Assembly (NCBI GenBank): GCA_027061995.1
Contig: JAMOUT010000100.1
Coordinates: 1 to 64,000 of the forward strand
Direction: 5' to 3'
Origin: Candidatus Aminicenantota bacterium
GTDB lineage: Bacteria > Acidobacteriota > Aminicenantia > JAMOAD01
DNA: 64,000 bases
Shown: positions 51,654 to 60,339 of the stretch, one piece after another
Layout of the letters: each line of letters opens with the position of its first letter
How positions within the stretch are numbered: the stretch's first letter is position 1
Notes under the pieces: model-generated
Told to the model about the DNA's origin: nothing
The model's database searches: none
What the model saw: only the letters and a program-made list of their open reading frames with translations
Made by a program: the position numbers and the translations under genes

Positions 51654-52786
51654 TTCTCATAAATTATTACTTTTCGCATCAATCTTGTTTCAGCTCCCGA
51701 TAAGTTTTTGGATATGATTATTATGTCGTGCTCTCCGATTGTTTTAAAACTTATTATATGCATAAAATTACCATTCGGATCAACGGTAACATGTTCCCCG
51801 TTTATTGTTAATTTAACTCCCAAATCTGTTCTTCCTTTTATTATTAAAAGATTTCCGGTTGGGACAAGAGGTCCATTTAATGTTAGGTTAGGCGGGTTTT
51901 TCCATAATTGTAGAATCTGAATGAGATTCTTTATATAAAATCTGTTTGTCTTAGATAAGACCCCCGTAATCCCGTTTTTGTCTATGCTTGATACTCTCCA
52001 ATAAACAGGAGAGTTCTTAAAATTAGTTATATTCAAAATGAAAAAATTTGTTTGTGTTTGATAGATTTTTTCTCCCGCAAAAACACTATTGTAAGCGATA
52101 TGAATAGAGTATCCCCTTGCATTGTTAACTTTATCCCATTTGAATAAAAGGTTTGAGCCATCCTCTATCCCTATGTTTTTTAAATCATCGGGAATCAGAT
52201 TAACGGGAGCCGGAAGAAGTTTGATTGCAGTAATCTTTTTGTCTTTACTTATGTTATAATAGTAATCGGGTTGTAACAGTGTTTTTTCCCCCGAGGGCTC
52301 CGTTATCATCTTAACTCTACCATTATAATTCTTAAAAATAAGATATTCCCTGTTTCTATCTTTTATTACTTTTAATGAGGACTCACCGTTTATTAATAGT
52401 TTCCTCCTCAACCATTTTACAGTGAATTTTTCATTATCGGTTTTTCTTGCAGCAAGCTCGCCGTCTATTAATTCAATGGAACTTGTATCATAGAAAATGA
52501 TTTTTGCACTATTTCTCAAACATAACTCTATCCCGTTTTGTAAAATTGCAAGTCCTCCCCCGTTGTCAATGGTTTCAATAATATCCCCCTTTGTGATTTT
52601 ACGAGGAAGAACACGAACTTTTTGTCCATTAACCAAAACTTCCCCGAAAACAGAGATTAAATAGGGGGAATCAGGATAATTTTTCATATTATTGATTTTT
52701 TGTTTGAAAAATATTCCTGAAAAAGCAATGAATACGATGGTTAAAAAAAAACTTGTAAGTAAAAAGAGATTAATCCGCTTTTTCAT
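51650..52786 (-). CDS. FecR-domain envelope protein with Ig-like C-terminus
   Basis: A 378-residue protein with an N-terminal membrane anchor (LFLLTSFFLTIVFIAFSGIFF). Residues about 45-130 resemble a FecR domain: VFGEVLVNGQKVRVLPRKITKGDIIETIDNGGGLAILQNGIELCLRNSAKI, followed by LIDGELAARK. A fibronectin-like segment comes next (GIEDGSNLLFKWDKVNNARGYSIHIA...VYWRVSSIDKNGITG), and then an Ig-like ending (LTINGEHVTVDPNGNFMHIISF). The domain senses or binds at the envelope. No cognate sigma factor or TonB receptor is adjacent. The ATG lacks a Shine-Dalgarno, and a TATTAT box lies five bases upstream. Confidence 0.8.
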   Translation of the reverse strand: MKKRINLFLLTSFFLTIVFIAFSGIFFKQKINNMKNYPDSPYLISVFGEVLVNGQKVRVLPRKITKGDIIETIDNGGGLAILQNGIELCLRNSAKIIFYDTSSIELIDGELAARKTDNEKFTVKWLRRKLLINGESSLKVIKDRNREYLIFKNYNGRVKMITEPSGEKTLLQPDYYYNISKDKKITAIKLLPAPVNLIPDDLKNIGIEDGSNLLFKWDKVNNARGYSIHIAYNSVFAGEKIYQTQTNFFILNITNFKNSPVYWRVSSIDKNGITGVLSKTNRFYIKNLIQILQLWKNPPNLTLNGPLVPTGNLLIIKGRTDLGVKLTINGEHVTVDPNGNFMHIISFKTIGEHDIIIISKNLSGAETRLMRKVIIYEK

Positions 52787-52920
52787 ACTTTATAATAACA
52801 AAAAAACAAATAAAAATGAATAGATATAATGTTTTTACGGATATATTAATAGATTTTAAACTTAAAATTACGAACAAATTTCAAAAAATTATACAAAATC
52901 GGAAAAATATTACACATTGT

Positions 52921-54189
52921 TTAATATTTGAGTTCACATTTTTCCAAAATTATCTCTCCCTCCTTTATTATATATTCTATCGGATTTATTGCAGGCTCAT
53001 AGAATATATCTATATACGAAGGGATATTTAAAATCAAAAGATCGGTTTTTTTACCGGGAGAAAGGGAACCCGTCTCTTTATCCAAACCTATGGCATAGGA
53101 TGCATTTATAGTAGCCGCCGTTATAGCTTCTTCGATTTTAAAATCTTCCGTAAATACGGATAATCTCATAATAAAAAACATACTGTTTATATGGGAACTC
53201 CCCGGATTATAATCAGAGCCGAGTGCAACTATTACCCCTTTTTCTATCATCTCTCTTACGGGTGGTTTATCTTTTCCTCTTAAAAAGAAAAGAACTCCGG
53301 GTAAAATTACAGCTGCCGTGCTACTATTACCCATCTTTTCGATACCATCCTTTGATATTTTCACAAGATGCTCTGCACTTAAAGCGCCGTATTTAACAGC
53401 AAGTGCCGCTCCCCCTTTATCCGTAAATTCATCCGCATGAAGTTTTAATAAAAATCCGGCTTTTTTTGCCGCAATAAGCATTCTTTCAGTTTCTTCCCCG
53501 TTATATACACCCTCTTCAATAAATGCATCGAAAAATTTTGCGAGTTTTTTATTTGCAATTTCGGGGATATAATTATTTATCAATTCATTCAGGTAAACCT
53601 CTTTATCTTTATCGGGGGGAATGTCGTGTCCTCCGAGATAAGTTGAAACAATATCAACGGGATGAATCTCATTTAAAATCCTTAAAACTTCAAGTTGTTT
53701 AATCTCAGTGTCAAAATCAAGTCCGTATCCGCTTTTTGCTTCTATTGTTGTTGCCCCCCCTTTAACCATATTATCAAGCCTTTTTTGAGAAATGTTTAAA
53801 AGCTCCTTAAGCTCCACCTCTCTTGTAGCTTTAACAGTGCTTTTTATCCCCATACCTTTCTTTTGAAGTTCCATATAAGGGACTCCATCCAACTTCATCT
53901 TAAATTCCTCTTTTCTTTCACCCCCGAAAGGAAGGTGTGTGTGTGCATCTACAAGACCGGGCATACAAACTTTACCTTCCGCATCCATGATAACCGCCTC
54001 TTTTTCAATCTCAAAATTTCGTTCATTAAACATCTCTTCCGTTCCGATAAAAACAATTCTTCCTCTGTATGAGCCAAGCCACCCGTTTTTTATTATTTTA
54101 AGATCGCTCATAGAGTTTCCCCTTCGCGGAGAATCTCCGTATAGAGTTATTAATTCATTACAATTTTTAACAAGAAAGTCTATTTTCAT
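52921..54189 (-). CDS. hutI: Imidazolonepropionase
   Basis: The 422-residue amidohydrolase has KVCMPGLVDAHTHLPFGGERKEEF (metal HxH), KGMGIKSTVKATREV, GATTIEAKSGYGLDFDTEIKQLEVLR, STYLGGHDIPPD, LKLHADEFTDKGGAALAVKYGALSAEHL, VILPGVLFFLRGKD and ALGSDYNPGSSHINSM. It opens the ring of imidazolonepropionate to N-formimino-L-glutamate in histidine degradation. The other hut genes are not in this window. A TAGGAGGAAAG Shine-Dalgarno precedes the ATG. It sits eight bases after the FliK-like gene on the same strand. Confidence 0.96.
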   Translation of the reverse strand: MKIDFLVKNCNELITLYGDSPRRGNSMSDLKIIKNGWLGSYRGRIVFIGTEEMFNERNFEIEKEAVIMDAEGKVCMPGLVDAHTHLPFGGERKEEFKMKLDGVPYMELQKKGMGIKSTVKATREVELKELLNISQKRLDNMVKGGATTIEAKSGYGLDFDTEIKQLEVLRILNEIHPVDIVSTYLGGHDIPPDKDKEVYLNELINNYIPEIANKKLAKFFDAFIEEGVYNGEETERMLIAAKKAGFLLKLHADEFTDKGGAALAVKYGALSAEHLVKISKDGIEKMGNSSTAAVILPGVLFFLRGKDKPPVREMIEKGVIVALGSDYNPGSSHINSMFFIMRLSVFTEDFKIEEAITAATINASYAIGLDKETGSLSPGKKTDLLILNIPSYIDIFYEPAINPIEYIIKEGEIILEKCELKY

Positions 54190-54197
54190 CTTTCCTC

Positions 54198-55364
54198 CTA
54201 TACTTTAATGTCAAGAGAAGAGTTTTCCGTTCCGAACCCTTCTTCAAAAAAATCGGTTAACTCTTTTTTGGAATATCTGAAATCAAAAAACAGATTATCA
54301 AAGTATCCCAATATCTTTTTTTCAAGTTGCTCTTTATTTGTTTTTAAAATTTCCAATGTTTTCTCACTTTCCGAAACAAAATCAACCCTTAAAATTTTGC
54401 CCACTTTTTTAAGCTCTATTTTTATCTTGCCGAGTTTACTCATATTAAGCAGTAGTGAAACTGTTTTAAGCTTATAAGATTTTGACTTTTTACCCTTTTC
54501 ATACTCCATTTTAAGATAATCGGGAGTGATTTTATTCTCCATGAACATGGGAACAATAAAGCTGACTAATGATAAATTCTGATTAACAATTCCATGCTCT
54601 TTAACCGATATATTATGATTTTTTATATTTTCAGCCGCTTTAAAAAAATCGGTCAGAACTTTTTTTATCTGATCACTTCCTTTGTCGGTTTTTATCGATT
54701 CTAATATTCTGTTTTTGATAGATTCCATATCACTGTTTTGCTCTTTTATAATCTCTTTTAACCTGTTTTGTTGAGATTTAATCAATTCTTCCATTCGGTT
54801 AAACAGCTCGGGTTCAGGCAGATTTTCACTACCATGGGATATAAAGAATTTTAATATTTTACCTATTGCGGATTCTTTTACATCCTTGGTAAACATTGAG
54901 ATATTTTGCTCCAATACTTTAACAATATCAGGATTATTAAGTTTTATTAAGAGCTCCTTTATAATACTGTTTTTAATATCTTCAGAGATTTTATTATTAT
55001 TCAATAATTCGGTTAATTCTTTAAACACCGATTCAATCTTTGAAACCAATTCCCGATTTTTAATAACTATTTTACCTATCTCCACCTCGGTTTTATCCCC
55101 TGTTATATTTTGCTCAAGCTCGAACTTAATATTTTCTCCCACCTCTTTTACCGTAAGATTCAATTCCTCTCCTTCATTAACGGCAAATTTTATATTAGCT
55201 TTCATCCTAAAACCTTTAAAATCAAGAAGATACTCTTGCCCCTCTTTTCCGATCACCTTGGCTCTGACACTTTCCCCCACCCTTAAAGCTTTCATGTTCA
55301 TTATAGTCTTTTCCAACTCGGAAAAACGGACTTTAAGTTCATAAGGGATATCTTTTATAATCAT
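54198..55364 (-). CDS. FliK-like (flagellar hook-length control C-terminal domain-like) cytoplasmic protein
   Basis: A 388-residue protein without signal peptide. The N-terminal about 95 residues are beta-rich (LRVGESVRAKVIGKEGQEYLLDFKGFRMKANI, EGEELNLTVKEVGENIKFEL), the middle is helical, and residues about 290-370 resemble the FliK C-terminal domain (LLLNMSKLGKIKIELKKVGKILRVDFVSESEKTLEILKTNKEQLEKKI). No flagellar genes are present, so a flagellar role is uncertain. A related domain may act in other machines. Its start overlaps the rtcB stop by four bases and its stop is eight bases from hutI. The call rests on pattern resemblance. Confidence 0.6.
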   Translation of the reverse strand: MIIKDIPYELKVRFSELEKTIMNMKALRVGESVRAKVIGKEGQEYLLDFKGFRMKANIKFAVNEGEELNLTVKEVGENIKFELEQNITGDKTEVEIGKIVIKNRELVSKIESVFKELTELLNNNKISEDIKNSIIKELLIKLNNPDIVKVLEQNISMFTKDVKESAIGKILKFFISHGSENLPEPELFNRMEELIKSQQNRLKEIIKEQNSDMESIKNRILESIKTDKGSDQIKKVLTDFFKAAENIKNHNISVKEHGIVNQNLSLVSFIVPMFMENKITPDYLKMEYEKGKKSKSYKLKTVSLLLNMSKLGKIKIELKKVGKILRVDFVSESEKTLEILKTNKEQLEKKILGYFDNLFFDFRYSKKELTDFFEEGFGTENSSLDIKV

Positions 55365-56806
55365 CCTTTTATCACGAGAAAGGGTTTTAATTTTGCAACT
55401 TTTTTTGATATACCGGCAAGTTCAATAGCATCAACAACCATGGAAACATCTTTATATGCTTCCGGCATCTCCTCTTTCACCGTTCTTGTTCCCGAAGCTT
55501 TAACAGAAACTCCCATTTTTTTTAATTCCGATTCTATGGATCTCCCTTTTGCATTCTTTATCGCTTTGTGTCTTGAAAGAACTCTCCCCGCTCCATGACA
55601 TGAAGAACCAAAACTTTCCTCCATCGCTTTTTCCGTTCCGACCAATACAAAAGAGTATCTTCCCATATCTCCGGGTATTAGAACAGGTTGACCTGTTTTT
55701 TTATATTGAGAAGGGATATCAGTATGTTCGGGAGGAAATGCTCTTGTAGCCCCTTTTCTATGAACAGCGAGGGTTTTCTCTTTTCCTTCCACAAGGTGTT
55801 TCTCTTTTTTAACAATATTATGCGCATGATCATATAAAAGTTTTAATCCGAGAGTATTGCCCGAAACTTTAAACAGATCAATAAAACTTTTTCTAACCCT
55901 GTGCATAATGATTTGTCTGTTTACCCATGCGAAATTTGCCGCAGCTGCCATTGCTTCCAAATAATCTTTCCCCTCTTTTGATTGAATTGGAGCACAGGCA
56001 AGTTCTTTATCCGGTAATTTTATATTATATTTTCGGACAGCTTTTTCCATAACTTCAAGATAATCGGAAGCTATCTGATGTCCGAATCCGCGAGAGCCCG
56101 TATGAATCATTATGGTTATTTTCCCTTTTTCAAGTCCGAGTATTTCAGCTTTTTTATCATCAAAAATCTCTTCCACAATTTGAACTTCAATAAAATGATT
56201 TCCCGAACCAAGAGTGCCTATTTGCTTTCGCCCTCTCTCTCTTGCCCTGAAACCGACTTTATCGGGGTTTGCACCTTCATATTTTCCGTTTGATTCTGTT
56301 TTTTCAATATCCTCATCTTCTCCATACCCTTTATTCACAGCCCATTTTGTTCCATTAATCATTAAATCATCAAATTCAGACTCGGAAAGATGAACATCCC
56401 CTGTCGAACCGACTCCCGACGGGATATTATTAAAAAGAGTATTTAAAAGTTTATCTTTTCTGCTTTCAATATCTTTTTTTTCGAGATTAGTGGTTATAAG
56501 GCGAACTCCGCAATTAATATCATAACCTACGCCCCCGGGGGAGATGATTCCCGTTTGCCAATCTGTGGCGATAACTCCCCCTATCGGCAAACCGTATCCA
56601 TAATGGATATCAGGCATTGCCATGGATGCTTTAACTATTCCGGGAAGAGTTGCGGCATTTGCCACCTGTTTTATGGCTCCCTCCTCGAAAGCTTTGTTAA
56701 AGATGGTTTTTGTCATAAAGATGATTCCGGGGACTCTCATATCGGGGAAACTGCCTATCGGTATTTCATATTTATAATCAGATATTTTTTTAAGATATTC
56801 GCTCAT
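55361..56806 (-). CDS. rtcB: RtcB-type RNA ligase
   Basis: The 481-residue ligase has all family landmarks: MPDIHYGYGLPIGGVIATD, GGVGYDINCGVRLI (metal Cys and Asp), GTLGSGNHFIEVQIVEE, MIHTGSRGFGHQIASDYL, NFAWVNRQIIMHRVRK, DHAHNIVKKE, HRKGATRAFPPEH, PVLIPGDMGRYSFVLVG and the active-site SSCHGAGRVLSRHKA. RtcB seals 2',3'-cyclic phosphate or 3'-phosphate ends to 5'-OH ends of RNA with GTP and metal. No archease or RtcA gene is adjacent. ATG 56806 has an AAGGA at eight bases; the frame stays open to a TTG at 56812. It heads the minus-strand block. Confidence 0.96.
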   Translation of the reverse strand: MSEYLKKISDYKYEIPIGSFPDMRVPGIIFMTKTIFNKAFEEGAIKQVANAATLPGIVKASMAMPDIHYGYGLPIGGVIATDWQTGIISPGGVGYDINCGVRLITTNLEKKDIESRKDKLLNTLFNNIPSGVGSTGDVHLSESEFDDLMINGTKWAVNKGYGEDEDIEKTESNGKYEGANPDKVGFRARERGRKQIGTLGSGNHFIEVQIVEEIFDDKKAEILGLEKGKITIMIHTGSRGFGHQIASDYLEVMEKAVRKYNIKLPDKELACAPIQSKEGKDYLEAMAAAANFAWVNRQIIMHRVRKSFIDLFKVSGNTLGLKLLYDHAHNIVKKEKHLVEGKEKTLAVHRKGATRAFPPEHTDIPSQYKKTGQPVLIPGDMGRYSFVLVGTEKAMEESFGSSCHGAGRVLSRHKAIKNAKGRSIESELKKMGVSVKASGTRTVKEEMPEAYKDVSMVVDAIELAGISKKVAKLKPFLVIKG

Positions 56807-56827
56807 AATCAAAATCCTTACTTCTCT

Positions 56828-56856
56828 ATTTTAACTCAAAAAGATTTTATATTCAA
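56828..56856 (-). promoter_or_regulatory. Promoter of rtcB
   Basis: On the minus strand TTGAAT (56856-56851), a 17-base spacer and TAAAAT (56833-56828) predict a start near 56821, just upstream of the AAGGA Shine-Dalgarno and ATG 56806. The leader is short but conventional. Confidence 0.5.
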
Positions 56857-57044
56857 ACTTTGACATAAACCTGTAATAACCGAACAACGGCAAAACAGCG
56901 GAAAAGGGATAAAATATTCTCTTTATTATTTTACTCCTGCGCTGAGCATCTTTAAGGTGTGTTCCGAATCATCTTCATTTTTAACAAAATCCAAAACTCT
57001 TCTTATCAATCTTTTATTTTGTAATTTCAGGCAAAAATAAAATA

Positions 57045-57073
57045 TTGACTGTTTAATGGTTTTAATATATACT
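57045..57073 (+). promoter_or_regulatory. Promoter of the GWxTD gene, apparently leaderless
   Basis: TTGACT (57045-57050), a 17-base spacer and TATACT (57068-57073) stand six bases before ATG 57080. The bases between are T-rich with no Shine-Dalgarno, so transcription is expected at the ATG itself. Confidence 0.65.
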
Positions 57074-57079
57074 TTTTTG

Positions 57080-59209
57080 ATGAAGAAAAGAATACTTATC
57101 ATGGTTTTATTAGTTTTTGTGTTTTCACTGTTTTCTTCCGTCCCTTTAACCGCAAAGAAGAAAGAAAAAGAGATATCCACGAAAGAACTTATAAAAAGAT
57201 TACCTGACAAATACAAAAAATGGCTTGATCTAGTTTATTATATTATAACACCCGTGGAAAAAAAGGTTTTTCTTCAATTGAAAAACAATAGGGACAGGGA
57301 AGTTTTTATAAAACTTTTTTGGAAACAAAGAGATCCGACCCCCGGAACTCCTGAAAATGAATTTAAAGAGGAACATATAAAAAGATTTAAGTATGCCAAT
57401 AAACATTTTAAAACAACAAGACCCGGTTGGATGACTGATATGGGAAAAATCTATATAATTCTCGGTCCACCTAATACACATAATAATTATGATAATAAAT
57501 ACGGGTTATATCCTCTGAAAATATGGGGATATTACGGGGACAAGAACCTCGGTCTTCCATCCTATTTTAGAGTGATGTTTTATAAGAGAGACGGAATAGG
57601 TGAATATATAATATATGACCCCGCTTTTGATGGTCCCGCAGCTCTTTTAAGAGATTCTCAAGGGGTGGATTTGACAAATATAATGTCTATTTACAGAAGA
57701 TTAAAAGAGGTTGCACCTACGATAGCAAAAGCAGCTCTTTCACTTATTCCGGGGGAAGAATCTTTTATTTCTCTTCCGACAACAAGAAGCACTGTTCTAT
57801 TAAGTAAGATTTTTGAAATTCCGAAAAGGAGAATAAAAGTTAATTATGCAAGACAATTTCTTGATTTTAAGGGATTGGTAAATGTGGATTATTCGATGAA
57901 TTATATAGAGAACGACTTCTTTTACACTTTTGCCAATGATCCTGATACAGGGTTGAATTTTATCCATTTTTCAATAAAACCTCATAGAATTTCGGTGGGA
58001 TATTCAAACGAAAAGGATAAATATTTTTTTGCATTTAAACTTGATGTAAGTTTAAAAAAAGATAATATAATTATCTATCATTATTCAAAAAATTACTCTT
58101 TTTATTTTACGGAAAAACAATTGAATGAAAGGGTAAAACCTCTCGGTATTGCAGTTAACGATATGTTCCCCGTTGTTCCGGGAAATTATAAACTGGTTGT
58201 TTTATTACAGAATTCCGTAAAAAAAGAGTTTACCTATATTGAAAAAAAAATAAAGGTTTTGCCTACAAAAGGAACCCCTTATATTATAGGGCCTATCCCG
58301 ACATATAAAAGCGAAAGACTGGGTTTTGATTTAGTCTATAGACCTTTTAAATTCGGTAAATATATTATAAATGTGGAGCCAAAAGGATTTTTCTCCCTTT
58401 CGGATAATATTATGCTTTTTACCGGTGCGGGAAATCTTAATAATATAAAAGATGGGGAGTTAAAAGTTGTGGTAAAAACAAGGGAAGGTTATTCCGAATA
58501 TTTTAAAGAATACAGTTTTAAAATACCTGAAAACAGTAAATCTTTTTATAAAATAATATATCTCGGCAAGGAGTTACCGACAGCTGTTTTTGATGTTGAT
58601 GTTCGATTATACAGATCCGGCATTCCTATTTATGTTAAAGAGGGGCATTTTACAATTTCACCTCTCGGAGGAGTTCCTCATCCTATGGAAGCATTCAAAG
58701 TTATGGACAAAAAGAACAAGGCTGTAAATTATTATAGAATTGCCAATGAATATGAGAAACTTGGTTTAATGAAAGAAGCGGAGAATTATTATGCAAAGGG
58801 ATATAATCTTAATAAATCTTTTGTAGAGGGAATTCTAAGATATGCGAAAATGCTTTTTAGATTAAATAAATATGATAAGGTTCTCTCTGTTATTGAATCT
58901 TTTAAAGACAATAAAAAGTATCGGTTTGAGTATTTTTCTCTGAAAGGAGAAGCTCTTTTTAATAAACAACAGTATGAAGAGGCACTTAAATCTTTATTAG
59001 CGGCTAATAAAATTTATGATAGTGATTACCATGTGATAAATCTTCTCGGGCTAACTTTCCTCAGGCTTAATGAAATGGAGCAAGCTCTTAAAGCTTTTAA
59101 AGCTTCTCTTAGTATAAACAGGGAACAATCAGAAGTAAAAAATCTGATAAAAAAGATAGAAAAAATTAAACAAAAACAAAATAAAATAGCAGCGAAAAAG
59201 GAAAAATAG
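57080..59209 (+). CDS. Exported GWxTD-domain protein with C-terminal TPR repeats
   Basis: The start is ATG 57080, judged by the signal peptide MKKRILIMVLLVFVFSLFSS; the frame remains open to 57056. The 709-residue product carries the GWxTD domain at about residues 40-160: LDLVYYIITPVEKKVFLQL, FIKLFWKQRDPTPGTPENEF and RPGWMTDMGKIYIILGPP, which supplies the signature GWMTD. A beta-rich central part follows, and residues about 555-700 form TPR-like repeats (YYRIANEYEKLGLMKEAENYYAKGYNL, SLKGEALFNKQQYEEALKSLL, INLLGLTFLRLNEMEQALKAFK). The domain is common in Acidobacteriota-like genomes with no known biochemical function. It heads an envelope-protein cluster that ends at 63189. Confidence 0.9.
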   Translation: MKKRILIMVLLVFVFSLFSSVPLTAKKKEKEISTKELIKRLPDKYKKWLDLVYYIITPVEKKVFLQLKNNRDREVFIKLFWKQRDPTPGTPENEFKEEHIKRFKYANKHFKTTRPGWMTDMGKIYIILGPPNTHNNYDNKYGLYPLKIWGYYGDKNLGLPSYFRVMFYKRDGIGEYIIYDPAFDGPAALLRDSQGVDLTNIMSIYRRLKEVAPTIAKAALSLIPGEESFISLPTTRSTVLLSKIFEIPKRRIKVNYARQFLDFKGLVNVDYSMNYIENDFFYTFANDPDTGLNFIHFSIKPHRISVGYSNEKDKYFFAFKLDVSLKKDNIIIYHYSKNYSFYFTEKQLNERVKPLGIAVNDMFPVVPGNYKLVVLLQNSVKKEFTYIEKKIKVLPTKGTPYIIGPIPTYKSERLGFDLVYRPFKFGKYIINVEPKGFFSLSDNIMLFTGAGNLNNIKDGELKVVVKTREGYSEYFKEYSFKIPENSKSFYKIIYLGKELPTAVFDVDVRLYRSGIPIYVKEGHFTISPLGGVPHPMEAFKVMDKKNKAVNYYRIANEYEKLGLMKEAENYYAKGYNLNKSFVEGILRYAKMLFRLNKYDKVLSVIESFKDNKKYRFEYFSLKGEALFNKQQYEEALKSLLAANKIYDSDYHVINLLGLTFLRLNEMEQALKAFKASLSINREQSEVKNLIKKIEKIKQKQNKIAAKKEK

Positions 59210-59261
59210 TTTTATTTATAATATTATTATGTATCTCTTTATTATAGTATAATAAAGGTGA

Positions 59262-59290
59262 TTGACAAATATTATTATTAGTTCTATCAT
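59262..59290 (+). promoter_or_regulatory. Promoter of the small TPR lipoprotein gene, apparently leaderless
   Basis: A perfect TTGACA (59262-59267), a 17-base spacer and TATCAT (59285-59290) are followed by five bases and ATG 59296, with no Shine-Dalgarno. Confidence 0.6.
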
Positions 59291-59295
59291 AAACC

Positions 59296-59700
59296 ATGAA
59301 GAATAAAATAATAATTATCATTCTATTTATTGTTTTTTTCTCTTTTTGTTCAAACAACAGGTTTTCAATAATGGAAAATAGTGGTTATAAGTTAAAAATT
59401 AACAAAAAACTCGGCTCATATGCTCAAAAACAAAGCCTTTGGAAGGAAGCTATATTCAGATGGAAAAATGTTATAAAATTGAATCCTGAAAACTTTAAAG
59501 CCCATAATAATCTTGCGGTTGCTTATGAAGCGATAGGAGATTATAAAAAAGCTGAAAAAGAGTATGAAATAGCTTTGAAATTACAGAACAATAGTTATGT
59601 AAGAAAAAATTATGAAGATTTTAAGTCTATGCTCAAAAACAAGAATAATAAAAAATTAAAGAGGGGAAAGAATGGGAGAAAGTCTGAAAAACAATTATAA
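59296..59700 (+). CDS. Small lipoprotein with TPR repeats
   Basis: A 134-residue protein with a lipoprotein signal: a hydrophobic stretch IIIIILFIVFFSFC with the acylated Cys near residue 18, followed by Ser-Asn-Asn. Two TPR units follow (SLWKEAIFRWKNVIKLNPENFKAHNNLAVAYEAIGDYKKAEKEYEIALKLQ), then a Lys/Asn-rich tail. TPRs usually mediate protein contacts, and the lipid anchor places it on a membrane. It lies 86 bases after the GWxTD gene with its own promoter, and its end overlaps the next lipoprotein gene by 29 bases. Confidence 0.8.
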   Translation: MKNKIIIIILFIVFFSFCSNNRFSIMENSGYKLKINKKLGSYAQKQSLWKEAIFRWKNVIKLNPENFKAHNNLAVAYEAIGDYKKAEKEYEIALKLQNNSYVRKNYEDFKSMLKNKNNKKLKRGKNGRKSEKQL

Positions 59701-60328
59701 ATTTCCATTAATAATCATCATACTTTTTTTTCTTGCCTCCTGTTCCGAAGCAACTTATCAAAGAATATGGACAATGAGAAAACCACCCGTTGATATTATG
59801 AAGTTTGATACAATATATATATCCAATTTCAAAATAGTATCTGACATTGATAAAAATTTATTAAATAAAACCATAACCAGAATAATAAAAGATGAAGTAT
59901 CAATATATCACAAAGACAATCTTTTTACGGGAGAAACGGTTAATTTATCGGAAAAAGGGATTTTTAACAATTATCTGTTTTGGAGAGAGTATGCTCCTTC
60001 GAGCGATATAATAATAACAGGAGAAATCAATCTTGATAAAAAAGAGAGAGAACAAATCGTCAGCGAAAGGGAAACAGTTTTATCCTTTAAAAAAGTTAAT
60101 CGATTAAAAACAGTGAAAATTGTTATAACCACGATTAATTTTTATATTATAAACGGAAAAACAGGAAAAATTATTTACAAATATAAATTTCATAATAAAA
60201 TAATAAATAATCAAAATGATAGTGACATCGTTATCCTTAATAGGATTTGTAGTATAGCTGTTGAAAGATTATTAAATAGAATTGTCCGTAGGGAGCGGAT
60301 AAGTTACAGATATCTTTTTAATTATTAA
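59672..60328 (+). CDS. Lipoprotein of unknown function
   Basis: A 218-residue protein whose N-terminus (KFPLIIIILFFLASC, then SEATYQR) is a lipoprotein signal with Cys near residue 24. The mature part has a beta/alpha pattern (FDTIYISNFKIVSDIDKNLLNKTITRIIKDEVSIY, DIIITGEINLDKKEREQIV, NFYIINGKTGKIIYKYKF). It resembles the fold of envelope lipoproteins that assemble next to TolB/CsgG-type proteins, but I cannot name a family. Its start lies inside the previous gene, with an AAAGAGGGGAAAG Shine-Dalgarno. The fusion barrel gene starts 11 bases downstream. Confidence 0.7.
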   Translation: MGESLKNNYKFPLIIIILFFLASCSEATYQRIWTMRKPPVDIMKFDTIYISNFKIVSDIDKNLLNKTITRIIKDEVSIYHKDNLFTGETVNLSEKGIFNNYLFWREYAPSSDIIITGEINLDKKEREQIVSERETVLSFKKVNRLKTVKIVITTINFYIINGKTGKIIYKYKFHNKIINNQNDSDIVILNRICSIAVERLLNRIVRRERISYRYLFNY

Positions 60329-60339
60329 AGAGGGAAAAA

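Noticed and set aside
54886-55344. 152-residue plus-strand ORF
   Set aside because: It lies antisense to the FliK-like gene, is Ser/Leu/Phe-rich without motifs and has no ribosome-binding site.
56926-57216. 96-residue minus-strand ORF ending in a protein-like tail
   Set aside because: It runs through the promoter and signal-peptide region of the GWxTD gene, has no Shine-Dalgarno and no convincing start. The tail (LIRRVLDFVKNEDDSEHTLK) could be a gene relic, but nothing else supports it.
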